The position numbers were made by a program, and so were the translations under genes. A stretch of 64,000 bases of DNA from Caryophanon tenue (lineage in GTDB: Bacteria > Bacillota > Bacilli > Bacillales_A > Planococcaceae), in the NCBI RefSeq assembly GCF_001700315.1, contig NZ_MASJ01000003.1:372001-436000 (forward strand), in the 5' to 3' direction. The number at the start of each line of letters is the position of its first letter. The first letter of the stretch is position 1. This document shows positions 9,014 to 18,842 of this stretch, piece by piece. The notes under the pieces are model-generated. The model had not been told where the DNA came from, made no database searches, and was given only the letters and a program-made list of their open reading frames with translations.

Positions 9014-10159
9014 ATGAAAAAAATTAGTTTACTTGGTGCAACAGGTTCAATTGGTTTACAAACGATTGATATTTTAGAGCAACATCCAGAAGCATTTCAG
9101 CTTGTCGCATTTTCATCAGGACGTAATATGGATGTGACACGTTCAATTTTAACAAAATTAACACCAGAGCTAGTGTCGGTCATCTCTGCGGAAGATGCAC
9201 AAACATTACAGGCAGAATTTCCACATGTCACGTTTACGTATGGAAATGAAGGGCTTGTAGAAGTAGCGACGCATCCAGCTTCGACAGTACTTGTGAATGC
9301 CGTCTTAGGAAGTGTAGGGTTAGAATCTACACTTGCAGCGATTCGCATGGGCAAAACGATTGCGATTGCCAATAAGGAAACACTTGTAACAGCAGGACAT
9401 TTAGTGATGGCAGAAGCGAAAAAATACAATGCCCCAATTTTACCGGTAGATAGTGAACATTCAGCACTTTTCCAATCAATGAATGGCGAAAATACAAAGC
9501 GCATTGAACGTTTAATTTTAACAGCCTCTGGTGGTTCATTCCGCGATAAAACACGCGACGAATTAGTCGGTGTGACCGTGAAGGATGCGTTAAATCATCC
9601 GAACTGGTCAATGGGCGCGAAAATTACGATTGATTCGGCCACAATGATGAATAAAGGTTTAGAAGTCATTGAAGCACATGTGTTATTTGATATGCCGTAT
9701 GACAAAGTCGATGTGTTGTTGCACCGTGAAAGTATTATTCACTCGATGGTGGAATACAGCGATACGAGCGTTATGGCACAGCTAGGCTCACCGGATATGC
9801 GTGTACCGATTCAATATGCACTGAGCTACCCAGACCGTTTACCGATTCAACATGCACAGCGTTTAAATTTAGCACAAATTGGACAATTGCATTTTGAAGA
9901 AGTGAATTTTGAGCGCTATAAAGCATTGCAACTTGCATATGATGCAGGGCGCGCAGGTGGTACGATGCTAACGGCGATGAATGCAGCGAACGAAGCAGCA
10001 GTTGCGTTATTTTTAAACGAGCAAATTACGTTTTTACAAATTGAAGAGTTAATCGAGCGTGTCATGCATACGCATAATAATGTGCAATTACCAGATTTAG
10101 CAACCATTTTAGCGGTGGATAGCGAAACGAGAAAAATTGTACAGGGCATGGTAAAATAA
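9014..10159 (+). CDS. dxr: 1-deoxy-D-xylulose 5-phosphate reductoisomerase
   Basis: Dxr converts DXP to MEP in the non-mevalonate isoprenoid pathway, supplying precursors to UppS. The 381-residue product has the NADPH-binding [15 protein letters not shown] start, the ANKET segment, the metal-binding [10 protein letters not shown] motif, the SGGSFRD loop and [20 protein letters not shown]. Start chosen at the ATG giving [11 protein letters not shown], matching the family; its GAAAGGAA site is 12 bases upstream, slightly long. A TTG 21 bases upstream (8993) is the alternative. Confidence 0.95.
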   Translation: MKKISLLGATGSIGLQTIDILEQHPEAFQLVAFSSGRNMDVTRSILTKLTPELVSVISAEDAQTLQAEFPHVTFTYGNEGLVEVATHPASTVLVNAVLGSVGLESTLAAIRMGKTIAIANKETLVTAGHLVMAEAKKYNAPILPVDSEHSALFQSMNGENTKRIERLILTASGGSFRDKTRDELVGVTVKDALNHPNWSMGAKITIDSATMMNKGLEVIEAHVLFDMPYDKVDVLLHRESIIHSMVEYSDTSVMAQLGSPDMRVPIQYALSYPDRLPIQHAQRLNLAQIGQLHFEEVNFERYKALQLAYDAGRAGGTMLTAMNAANEAAVALFLNEQITFLQIEELIERVMHTHNNVQLPDLATILAVDSETRKIVQGMVK

Positions 10160-10192
10160 ACACAAGCAATGAAGAGATGAGGGTGACGCAAT

Positions 10193-11458
10193 ATGCAAAC
10201 AGTTTTAGCCTTTATCGTCATTTTCGGTGGACTTGTGTTCTTCCATGAACTAGGGCATTTTATTTTTGCAAAACGTGCAGGCATTATGGTGCGTGAGTTT
10301 GCAATTGGGATGGGACCGAAAATTTTTGGCGTAACAAAAGGCGAGACAATTTATACCATTCGTCTGCTGCCCATCGGTGGTTATGTACAGATGGCAGGAG
10401 AAGAAATGGATAGTGTGGAGTTAAAGCCAGGCTATCGTATTGGTGTCGTGTTAAACGATGACAATGTGATTGAAAAAATTTACTTCAATCAAAATAAAAC
10501 ATATCCAAACATTTACTTCATGGAAGTGGAGCGCGCCGATTTAAATCGTGAGCTATGGATTGAGGGCTATAACGAAGATGAAGAGCTTGTACGTTTTAAT
10601 GTATCGCGTACAGCAGCGCTTGTTGAAAATGGTAAGGAAACGATTATCGCTCCGTATGACCGTCAATTTAATTCGAAATCGGTTGGCGCACGTACAATGG
10701 CGATTTTTGCAGGACCGTTATTTAACTTCATTTTAGCGTTCTTTATTTTTATGGCACTAGGCTTTATGCAAGGTGTGCCAACGAATGAGCCGATTATTAC
10801 CGAAGTTGTTGAGGACTCACCAGCAGCAGTTGCAGGGATGCAAGATGGCGACCTTGTGACGGCGATTAATAATGAACCGATTGCTGAGTGGAATGATTTA
10901 GTGGCGATTGTGCAGGAAAGCCCGAATCAAGAAATTGCGGTGGATGTTGAGCGTAATGGTGAAGCGTTATCCTTAACGATGGTACCAGGTGTCATTGAGC
11001 AAGAAGGGAAAGAATACGGTCAAATTGGCGTACGTTACGCGTCACCAATGGACCGCATTACGAATCCATTTGAAGCGGCTTGGTACGGTGTAACATCAAC
11101 GGTTGAGTATACAAAAATGATTCTTGGTTTATTAGGGGACTTAATAACGGGTCAATTCTCATTAGATATGTTAAATGGACCGGTTGGTATTTATAAATCA
11201 ACAGAGGAAGTTGCGAAAACAGGTGTTTACAATTTAATGCACTGGGCAGCAATTTTATCGATTAACCTTGGGATTATGAACCTTTTACCATTACCTGCGC
11301 TAGACGGTGGACGTTTAATGTTCTTCGCTGTTGAAGCAGTACGTGGCAAGCCAGTCGACCCACAAAAAGAAGGCATGGTACATTTTGTTGGTATCGTCCT
11401 ATTAATGATGCTAATGGTTGCAGTGACATGGAATGATATTCAGAGATTTTTCTTCTAA
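10193..11458 (+). CDS. rseP: Site-2 intramembrane metalloprotease RseP/RasP
   Basis: RasP cleaves membrane segments of anti-sigma factors (RsiW in B. subtilis) and clears signal peptides. The 421-residue protein has the zinc motif FFHELGHF in the first membrane helix (residues 17-24), a PDZ domain near residues 205-270 (AGMQDGDLVTAINNEPI) and the third zinc ligand in NLLPLPALDGGR near the C-terminus. The ATG is preceded by GATGAGGGTG. It closes the uppS-cdsA-dxr-rseP unit; length equals B. subtilis RasP. Confidence 0.95.
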   Translation: MQTVLAFIVIFGGLVFFHELGHFIFAKRAGIMVREFAIGMGPKIFGVTKGETIYTIRLLPIGGYVQMAGEEMDSVELKPGYRIGVVLNDDNVIEKIYFNQNKTYPNIYFMEVERADLNRELWIEGYNEDEELVRFNVSRTAALVENGKETIIAPYDRQFNSKSVGARTMAIFAGPLFNFILAFFIFMALGFMQGVPTNEPIITEVVEDSPAAVAGMQDGDLVTAINNEPIAEWNDLVAIVQESPNQEIAVDVERNGEALSLTMVPGVIEQEGKEYGQIGVRYASPMDRITNPFEAAWYGVTSTVEYTKMILGLLGDLITGQFSLDMLNGPVGIYKSTEEVAKTGVYNLMHWAAILSINLGIMNLLPLPALDGGRLMFFAVEAVRGKPVDPQKEGMVHFVGIVLLMMLMVAVTWNDIQRFFF

Positions 11459-11487
11459 TCTACCCATAAAAACATGCAAATGATGCA

Positions 11488-11547
11488 CAAATTTTTCGGC
11501 TTTGAGTGTAATTGTCAAATATTGACTAGCGCTCAAAGCCAAATTTG
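11488..11547. repeat. Inverted repeat between rseP and proS
   Basis: Nested arms CAAATTT (11488-11494) plus GGCTTTGAG (11498-11506) face CTCAAAGCC (11532-11540) plus AAATTTG (11541-11547). No T-run follows the 3' arm, so this is not a standard terminator for + strand transcription. A TTGACT hexamer lies in the loop but no convincing -10 is paired with it. Confidence 0.6.
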
Positions 11548-11588
11548 ATTATGCTAACTATATTAACTTAAAAGGTGGAACTTTTATT

Positions 11589-13295
11589 ATGAAACAAAGT
11601 AAAACATTTATTCCAACGCTGCGTGAAGTACCAGCAGATGCGGATGTAAAGTCACATAAGCAATTATTACGTGCTGGCTTTATTCGTCAAAATACAAGTG
11701 GTGTGTATTCATACTTACCATTAGGTCGCCGTGTGCTTGCAAAAATCGAGCAAATCGTGCGCGAAGAAATGGAAGCTGTCAATTCAATTGAGCTATTAAT
11801 GCCAGCATTACAAGCAGCTGAATTATGGCAAGAATCAGGTCGTTGGGATGCATACGGTCCAGAATTAATGCGTTTACAAGACCGTCATAACCGCGATTTC
11901 GCATTAGGTGCGACACATGAAGAGGTTATTACATCATTAGTGCGTGATGAAATTAAATCGTACAAAAAATTACCATTAACACTGTATCAAATTCAAACGA
12001 AATTCCGCGACGAAAAACGTCCACGCTTTGGCTTATTACGTGGTCGCGAATTTATTATGAAAGATGCATACTCATTCCACGCAACACGTGAATCATTAGA
12101 TGAAACGTATGACGATATGTACCGTGCGTATTCAAATATCTTTACGCGTCTTGGCTTGAACTTCCGCGCAGTTATTGCGGATGCAGGGTCAATCGGTGGT
12201 AAAGGTACACATGAGTTTATGGTATTATCTGAAATCGGTGAAGATACAATTGCTTACTCGGATTCATCAGATTACGCAGCGAACATTGAAATGGCAGAAG
12301 TTGTTGTGGAGTACAAAGCAAGCGAAGAAGCAATGAACGAGCTTGAAAAAGTATCAACACCTGACCAAAAATCAATTGAAGACGTATCAAGCTTCTTAAA
12401 CGTACCAGCGAATAACTGCATTAAATCATTAGTATTCAATGTTGATGGTGAGTTAGTTGTTGTTTTAGCACGTGGCGACCACGAAATTAACGACATTAAA
12501 TTAAAAAATGCATTAGGTGCAACATCTGTTGAATTAGCAGAAGAGCAAGAAATTAAAGAGTTAATCGGTGCAAGCATCGGGTCAATCGGTCCAGTGAAAT
12601 TACCAGTAGGCGTAAAAGTTGTTGCGGATAACGCAGTAAAATCAGTACGCAATGGTGTAGCAGGTGCGAACGAAGATGGCTTCCACTTTGTAAACGTTAA
12701 TCCTGAGCGCGACTTTGCGGTAAACGATTATTTAGATATTCGTTTCATCCAAGTTGGTGACCCATCTCCAGACGGCAATGGCGTAATTAAGTTTGCTGAA
12801 GGAATTGAAGTTGGTCATATTTTCAAACTTGGCACAACGTACTCAGCGAAAATGGGCGCAACATTCTTAGACGACCAAGGGAAAGCACAACCATTTATTA
12901 TGGGTTGCTACGGTATTGGTGTATCTCGTTTACTTGCAGCAGTTGCTGAACAGTTCCAAGATGATAACGGCTTCGTATGGCCAACACAATTAACACCGTA
13001 CGACATTCACTTAGTACCGGTAAATGTGAAGGATGAAGCACAAGTTGGCTTAGCAGACGACTTATATTCATTACTACAATCATACCGCTACGATGTGTTA
13101 TATGATGACCGTGCAGAGCGTGCAGGCGTGAAATTTGCCGATGCAGATTTAATCGGTTTACCAGTGCGTGTAACAGTTGGTAAAAAAGCAGCTGAAGGCA
13201 TTGTTGAAGTGAAATTCCGTCATTCTGGTGAATCATTTGAATGGCAAAAAGAAGAATTAGTAGACCGCTTAAACGAGTTTTTCCGTACGAACTAA
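11589..13295 (+). CDS. proS: Prolyl-tRNA synthetase, bacterial type with editing insert
   Basis: ProS charges tRNA-Pro. The 568-residue enzyme has class II motifs: motif 1 near residues 45-75, motif 2 [26 protein letters not shown] (about 138-163) and motif 3 [16 protein letters not shown] (about 439-454), followed by an anticodon-binding domain. Between motifs 2 and 3 (about 225-400) lies the YbaK-like insert that hydrolyses Ala-tRNA-Pro ([21 protein letters not shown]). AAGGTGG precedes the ATG. No T-box is seen upstream. Confidence 0.97.
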   Translation: MKQSKTFIPTLREVPADADVKSHKQLLRAGFIRQNTSGVYSYLPLGRRVLAKIEQIVREEMEAVNSIELLMPALQAAELWQESGRWDAYGPELMRLQDRHNRDFALGATHEEVITSLVRDEIKSYKKLPLTLYQIQTKFRDEKRPRFGLLRGREFIMKDAYSFHATRESLDETYDDMYRAYSNIFTRLGLNFRAVIADAGSIGGKGTHEFMVLSEIGEDTIAYSDSSDYAANIEMAEVVVEYKASEEAMNELEKVSTPDQKSIEDVSSFLNVPANNCIKSLVFNVDGELVVVLARGDHEINDIKLKNALGATSVELAEEQEIKELIGASIGSIGPVKLPVGVKVVADNAVKSVRNGVAGANEDGFHFVNVNPERDFAVNDYLDIRFIQVGDPSPDGNGVIKFAEGIEVGHIFKLGTTYSAKMGATFLDDQGKAQPFIMGCYGIGVSRLLAAVAEQFQDDNGFVWPTQLTPYDIHLVPVNVKDEAQVGLADDLYSLLQSYRYDVLYDDRAERAGVKFADADLIGLPVRVTVGKKAAEGIVEVKFRHSGESFEWQKEELVDRLNEFFRTN

Positions 13296-13364
13296 TTCGT
13301 AGCGTCTTCGCTAATAAACAGCTAAAATAGTAGAAGGATGCATCATGCAGACTATACGATGAAA

Positions 13365-13404
13365 GGCGCTGACGTGACTCATGCTACGTCAGCCCTTTTA
13401 TTTT
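13365..13404 (+). terminator. Terminator after proS
   Basis: Hairpin with arms GCTGACGT and ACGTCAGC, followed by CCTTTTATTTT. It lies about 30 bases before polC. Confidence 0.75.
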
Positions 13405-13435
13405 GCTTGGAAAAGAGAAAGTGCAGGTGAAGAGT

Positions 13436-16370
13436 ATGTCAACAACACAAGAAGCGCAGCAGCGTTTTCAAATTTTATTACAGCAATTAGAGTTAACAGA
13501 AGATGTGTATATGTCGTTTTTTGAAGGCGGTGAACTATCGCGTATGACCGTTCATAAAACGAATCGACAATGGCATTTTCATGTGACATTACAGCAAATT
13601 TTACCATATAAGTTATATGAACTATTTATCGTACGTTTACGCGAGCGCTTTTCGGGCATTGCCGCAATCCAGTTATCATTGTCTTCAGTAGACCCAGAAG
13701 TAACGGCGGCACTTATTCATGATTATTGGGCACTTGTTTTAAACAGTATTGATGGCATGGCACCACCGCTTCGTCAAACACTGAGTAATCAACAGCCACA
13801 ATGGACAGGCAATAAAATGAAGCTCGTATGTGGGCAACAAGTGGAGTATTTAACGTGTAAAAATAAATATACGGACATTATTGCACAGCATTATCAATAT
13901 TTTGGTTTCCCGCAATTACAAGTAGATTTTGAGCTACAAGAAGATAAAGAAGCATTCACGCGCTTACAGGAACAATTTTTCGAAAAGCGTCGTGAAGAAG
14001 AAGAACAGCTTGGGCAAAAAGCGTATGAAATAGTACAAAAAGGTGCTTCTGCTAAAGAAGATGTTGTCGTGAACGATATTGTTGTGCCAGCAGGGCCACT
14101 TCAAATTGGTAAGCCACTACAAGATGGCGAAGTGACAGAATTAAAACGTATTCAAGAAGAAGAGCGCTTCGTAGTCGTTGAAGGCTATGTCTTTGATGTC
14201 GAAGTGAAGGAGTTACGCTCAGGTCGTCACATTTTAACGATGAAAATGACCGACTATACCGATTCAATTGTTGTGAAAATGTTCTCGAACACGAAAACGG
14301 ATATTGCACTCATGTCGATGGTGAAAAAAGGTATGTGGGTACGTGTTGGTGGCGGTGTACAAAATGATACATTTTTACGTGATTTAGTCATTATGGGACG
14401 TTCGATTACGGAAATTAGCCATGAATCGCGTAAAGATACAGCAAAAGACGACGAAAAGCGTGTAGAGCTGCATTTACACACACCGATGAGCCAAATGGAC
14501 GCGGTGACACCGGTGAGTACACTTGTGGCACAGGCAGCAAAATGGGGACATCCTGCAGTGGCCATTACTGACCATGCTGTTGTGCAATCATTCCCAGAAG
14601 CGTACGCAGCAGGGAAGAAAAATGGCATTAAAGTGTTATACGGACTAGAGGCATATTTAGTAGATGATGGTGTGCCGATTGCGTATGACGCAGAGCATAT
14701 TGACTTAGAAAATGCAACCTTTGTTGTGTTTGACGTAGAAACGACTGGTTTATCAGCTGTGTATGACACGATTATTGAACTTGCGGCAGTGAAAATTCAA
14801 AATGGGCAAAAAATTGATGAATTTTCAAGCTTTGCGAACCCGCACCATAAATTATCGGCAACAACGATTGAGTTAACAGGTATTGAAGATAAAGATGTCG
14901 AAAATGCACCAGAAGTGGAAGAAGTGATTCGCCAGTTCCATGACTGGATTGGAGAAGGCAGTATATTAGTGGCACATAACGCATCATTTGATATGGGCTT
15001 CCTGTATACATCATATAAACGCTTCGGTTTAGATGATACAATTCATCCGGTTATTGATACGTTAGAATTAGCCCGTTTTTTACATCCTGAAATGAAATCA
15101 CATCGTTTAAATGTGCTTTGTAAAAAGTTTGGTATTGACTTAACGCAGCATCACCGTGCGATTTATGACTGTCGTGCAACGGGCGATTTACTATTGCATT
15201 TGTTAAAAGAAGCGATGGATAACCATGACATTACACATCAAGATGATTTAAATAATTACGTCGGTGCAGGAGATGCGTATAAGCGTGCACGTCCGTACCA
15301 TTGTACGATTTTAGCAATGGACAATGATGGATTAAAAAACTTATTTAAGCTCGTATCAACAGCGCATGTACAAACATATTACCGTGTGCCACGTGTGACA
15401 CGTTCTTCGCTGATGCAGTACCGCAAAGGGCTACTTGTCGGAAGCGGCTGTGATAAAGGTGAAGTATTTGAGGCGATGATGCAAAAGCAGCCGGAAGAAG
15501 TGGAAGAAATCGCGAAGTTTTACGATTACATCGAAATTATGCCAAAACCCGTGTATGCACATTTACTAGAATCAGAAATGGTGCAAACAGAGTTCCAATT
15601 AGAAGATATTATTCGTAAACTTGTGAAGCTTGGTAAAAAGCTCGACAAGCCAGTTGTTGCAACAGGTAATGTGCATTATTTAAATAAAGAAGATGCGATG
15701 TTCCGCCAAATTTTAATTGGCTCGCAAGGCGGTGCAAATCCACTTAATCGTTATAAACTGCCAGAAGTGCATTTCCGTACGACGAATGAAATGCTCGACG
15801 AATTTGCCTTTTTAGGTGAGGATGTGGCAAAAGAGGTTGTTGTAACGAACACGCAATTAATCGCTAATATGATTGGTGATGTGAAGCCGATTAAAGACGA
15901 TTTATATACACCGAAAATCGAAGGCTCGGATGAAGAAGTTACGAACTTAACGTATGAAATGGCACGTTCTATTTATGGTGAACAGTTGCCAGATATTGTA
16001 CAAGCACGTATTGATAAAGAATTAAAGTCGATTTTAGGGCACGGCTTTGGCGTTATTTATTTAATCTCGGCAAAGCTTGTAAAGAAATCATTAGCAGATG
16101 GCTACTTAGTAGGGTCGCGTGGTTCGGTTGGGTCGTCACTTGTTGCGACATTTATGGAGATTACCGAAGTAAATCCATTGCCACCACATTATGTATGTCC
16201 AGACTGTAAACATTCGGAGTTTATAGCGGATGGTTCTGTTGCATCAGGCTATGACTTACCAAATAAAACATGCCCGAAATGTGGGGCGAATTATAAAAAA
16301 GACGGACAAGATATTCCGTTTGAAACATTCCTCGGATTTAAAGGGGACAAGGTGCCGGACATTGATTTGA
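13436..16370 (+). CDS. polC: DNA polymerase III alpha subunit PolC, exon 1
   Basis: PolC is the essential replicative polymerase with built-in 3'-5' exonuclease of low-GC Gram-positives. Exon 1 encodes residues 1-978 plus the first base of codon 979: N-terminal domain, OB domain (about 230-325), PHP domain (from ELHLHTPMSQ, about 343), exonuclease starting FDVETTG (about 433), and the palm with a zinc-binding pair CPDC...CPKC ending in the metal-binding PDIDL (residues 974-978). Start chosen at the ATG after GGTGAAGAG; TTG 13403 is an in-frame alternative. Joined to 17218-18623 it gives 1446 residues (B. subtilis PolC 1437). Unspliced message would stop at 16385-16387 after residue 983. Confidence 0.95.
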
Positions 16371-17217
16371 GTGCGACACGTTGCTAGTTGAAAAGACTAG
16401 CCACCATTATTGGTAGAACTGCTATTTCGAAGTGTGGAATGACGGAGTAACGCCCCGAAACACACTCGCTGAAGCTACGACATGCAAGCGGATGACTGCA
16501 AAACTGAAACTTGTATGAAGCTCGTTAAAGTAGGCTGAAGTTCACCCAAACAGTACGGCTGTGGAAAGGGAGACATCCTGTGAATGATAGGTCTGGCGTC
16601 TATAAACTTTCTATGGTTAGAATCAGTAGAATGACTGGGACAAACCCTCGATTGACTTTTCGTGAATGTCACGTAGTAGAAATGCTGCGGGATCCAAATT
16701 AGGATTTCTAGGTGTGGATGAGTAAGCGTTTGGTTATGAAAATCCATCTTGTGTTACAGGCACATGCAAGCCTAGCGGAATTTAGGGGGAACCTAAGGGA
16801 AGATGTACAGATAGAAATAGTGGAACGTGTGAAGCTCCGAACGTAAGAGACAGTTGCATGTCGATGACGACGGTACGAGGAAAGGCTTTTAGCTATAACT
16901 CGTTTTAACGGAGTGGCAGTAGTGCCGTAGTACCATTGAAGAAATGCCTGTGATGACTGAATACAAAATAGGTCGGAGGATAAAACATTTCAGAGGGAAG
17001 GGCACAAGTCGTTAGTGTTGAAATCAAACCTACAAAAAGTCAGATTCTAGTATGACTAAAGAGAACGAAAGCTCAAAAAGGAGTGATTAGTTGGCTGACT
17101 TAGTCTATAACATTCAACAAAACTAACGATGGAACGCCGTGTGAGTGTGAAAGCCTCATGCACGGTGTGGGACGGGGGAAAAGCGGGTGATAACTTCAAA
17201 GGCTTACCTATCGTCAT
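16371..17217 (+). mobile_element. ORF-less group II intron interrupting polC
   Basis: The 847-base insert starts GTGCGACACG (group II 5' consensus GTGYG) and ends in CAT (consensus AY). Near its 3' end lie domain V (17134-17168) and a domain VI hairpin closed by GACG/CGTC (17171-17174 with 17212-17215), with A17210, eight bases from the 3' end, in the usual branch-point place. Excision restores the PolC frame exactly and regenerates an Asn codon in the conserved catalytic motif. No reverse transcriptase/maturase ORF is present: the longest frames inside are short minus-strand shadows. A CAAATT segment at 16695-16700 could pair as EBS1 with the exon end (positions -7 to -2). Splicing presumably needs a maturase supplied elsewhere; the intron class is not assigned. 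Confidence 0.92.
17134..17168 (+). ncRNA. Group II intron domain V (catalytic hairpin)
   Basis: Outer helix of 8 pairs (ACGCCGTG with CACGGTGT, including one G-U), a two-base TG bulge on the 3' side, an inner TGAG/CTCA helix and a GAAA tetraloop: the standard domain V plan. The catalytic triad is CGC rather than the more common AGC. The distal helix appears to have one extra base (T17146), making it 35 bases rather than the common 34. Confidence 0.88.
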
Positions 17218-18623
17218 ACTTCTCCGGTGAATACCAACCACAAGCCCATAACTACACAAAGGTGCTTTTTGGTGAAGATTATGTATACCGTGCCGGAACG
17301 ATTGGTACGGTAGCAGAAAAAACAGCATATGGCTATGTCAAAGGCTATGCGACAGATCATAACTTAACGATTCGTCCACCTGAAGTAGACCGCTTAGTAC
17401 AAGGTTGTACAGGCGTTAAGCGAACGACGGGCCAACACCCAGGTGGTATTATTGTTGTGCCAGATTATATGGACATTTATGATTTCTCACCTGTACAGTT
17501 CCCAGCAGATGCGCAAGGTGCAGAATGGAAAACAACACACTTTGACTTCCATTCGATTCACGATAACATTTTAAAACTAGATATTCTCGGACACGATGAC
17601 CCGACGATGATTCGTATGCTACAAGATTTATCTGGCATTGATCCGAAAACAATCCCGACAGATGACCCGTTTGTGATGCAAATTTTCTCGTCACCAGAAT
17701 CACTCGGTGTAACGGCTGAACAAATTGGGACAAAAACAGGGACGCTTGGTATTCCAGAGTTTGGAACGAAATTCGTGCGTCAAATGCTTGAAAGTACGAA
17801 ACCTTCGACATTTAGTGAGCTTGTACAAATTTCTGGCTTATCGCACGGCACGGACGTATGGCTAGGCAATGCTGAAGAACTTATTAAAGAAGGCACATGC
17901 GTACTATCCGAAGTAATTGGTTGTCGAGATGATATTATGGTGTATTTAATTTATCAAGATTTAGAGCCATCATTTGCCTTTAAAATTATGGAATCCGTGC
18001 GTAAAGGTAAAGGTTTAACGGAAGAGATGGAAGAAGAAATGCGCGCGAAAAAAGTACCGGAATGGTATATCGATTCGTGCAAAAAAATAAAATATATGTT
18101 CCCGAAAGCACATGCCGCTGCATATGTTTTAATGGCAGTACGTATTGCGTGGTTTAAAGTACATTACCCAATTTTATATTATGCAGCGTACTTTACGGTT
18201 CGTGCATCTGACTTTGATTTATTGTCGATGACGAAAGGTTCGCAAATGATTCGTGCAAAAATCGATGAAATTAATTTAAAAGGGTTGGACGCTGCACCGA
18301 AAGAAAAATCATTATTAACGGTGCTCGAAATTTCACTTGAAATGTGTGAGCGTGGTATGAGCATGGCGAAAGTGGATTTATATCGTTCAGAAGCGACGGA
18401 ATTTATTATTGATGGGCAAACCATTATTCCACCGTTCAATGCAATTCCAGGGCTTGGCGATAACGTAGCGAAACAAATTGTGCGCGCGCGTCTTGATGGT
18501 GAATTTTTATCGAAGGAAGATTTACAGCAACGCGGTCGTGTATCGAAAACATTAATCGAATATATGGATCAAATGGGTTGCTTAGAAGGAATGCCAGACG
18601 CCAATCAGTTATCGCTATTTTAG
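17218..18623 (+). CDS. polC: DNA polymerase III alpha subunit PolC, exon 2
   Basis: Exon 2 begins with the last two bases of Asn979 and continues [20 protein letters not shown], the direct continuation of the palm motif ended by exon 1. It encodes the rest of palm, fingers and C-terminal region, including [36 protein letters not shown] (third catalytic Asp region) and helix-hairpin-helix LPGLG-like [12 protein letters not shown]. It ends in QLSLF, the classical beta-clamp binding peptide. No gap, frameshift or missing block is visible, so splicing alone gives an intact polymerase. An in-frame GTG inside the intron (17187), with GGGGG eight bases upstream, could in principle start a separate C-terminal fragment. 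Confidence 0.94.
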
Positions 18624-18715
18624 TGGATGACAGTGTGAAACAACCTTTTTCGTATGCGAAATGAATAAAAATGCTTTGAAAGTGGTTAACACTGCTTGAT
18701 GTCAACGTGCAATGT

Positions 18716-18744
18716 TTGCATTATAGGCATTCCTATGCTATTCT
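18716..18744 (+). promoter_or_regulatory. Candidate sigma-A promoter for the rimP-nusA operon
   Basis: TTGCAT and TATTCT with a 17-base spacer and a TG dinucleotide at the extended -10 position (18736-18737). It lies 99 bases before rimP and upstream of an intrinsic terminator. Confidence 0.6.
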
Positions 18745-18778
18745 TGAATTAATTAATTGTTGAAAAACAAACGTGACG

Positions 18779-18808
18779 AAAGAGTGGGATATCCCGCTCT
18801 TTTCTCTT
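18779..18808 (+). terminator. Leader terminator upstream of rimP
   Basis: Hairpin with arms AAAGAGTGGGA and TCCCGCTCTTT with a tiny loop, followed by TCTCTTTG, an imperfect T-tract. It lies between the candidate promoter and rimP, so it may attenuate the nusA operon as well as end polC transcripts. A NusA-dependent leader terminator is reported for this operon in B. subtilis. Confidence 0.8.
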
Positions 18809-18842
18809 TGTTTGCGAGTAAGACAGAAGTCAGGGGGATTTT

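Noticed and set aside
11459-11588. T-box leader for proS
   Set aside because: The gap is only 130 bases and lacks the T-box sequence and antiterminator.
17024-17028. TCAAA as EBS1 pairing with the exon end
   Set aside because: It pairs, but lies too close to domain V (domain IV region) for EBS1, which belongs to domain I; CAAATT at 16695-16700 is better placed.
16371-17217. Reading the polC break as a pseudogene or frameshift
   Set aside because: Removal of a bounded 847-base element with group II ends restores the frame and an invariant motif exactly; decay would not do this.
16371-17217. Intein in PolC
   Set aside because: The insert has stop codons in the PolC frame within 17 bases and no intein blocks, so it must act at RNA level.
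16371-17217. Class C group II intron
   Set aside because: That class typically inserts after terminator hairpins, not inside coding sequence; the CGC triad alone is not enough to assign it.
16475-17328. Minus-strand ORFs of about 90 codons within and across the intron ends
   Set aside because: They lack ribosome binding sites and recognisable protein features, and one crosses the splice site; they are chance frames in structured RNA.
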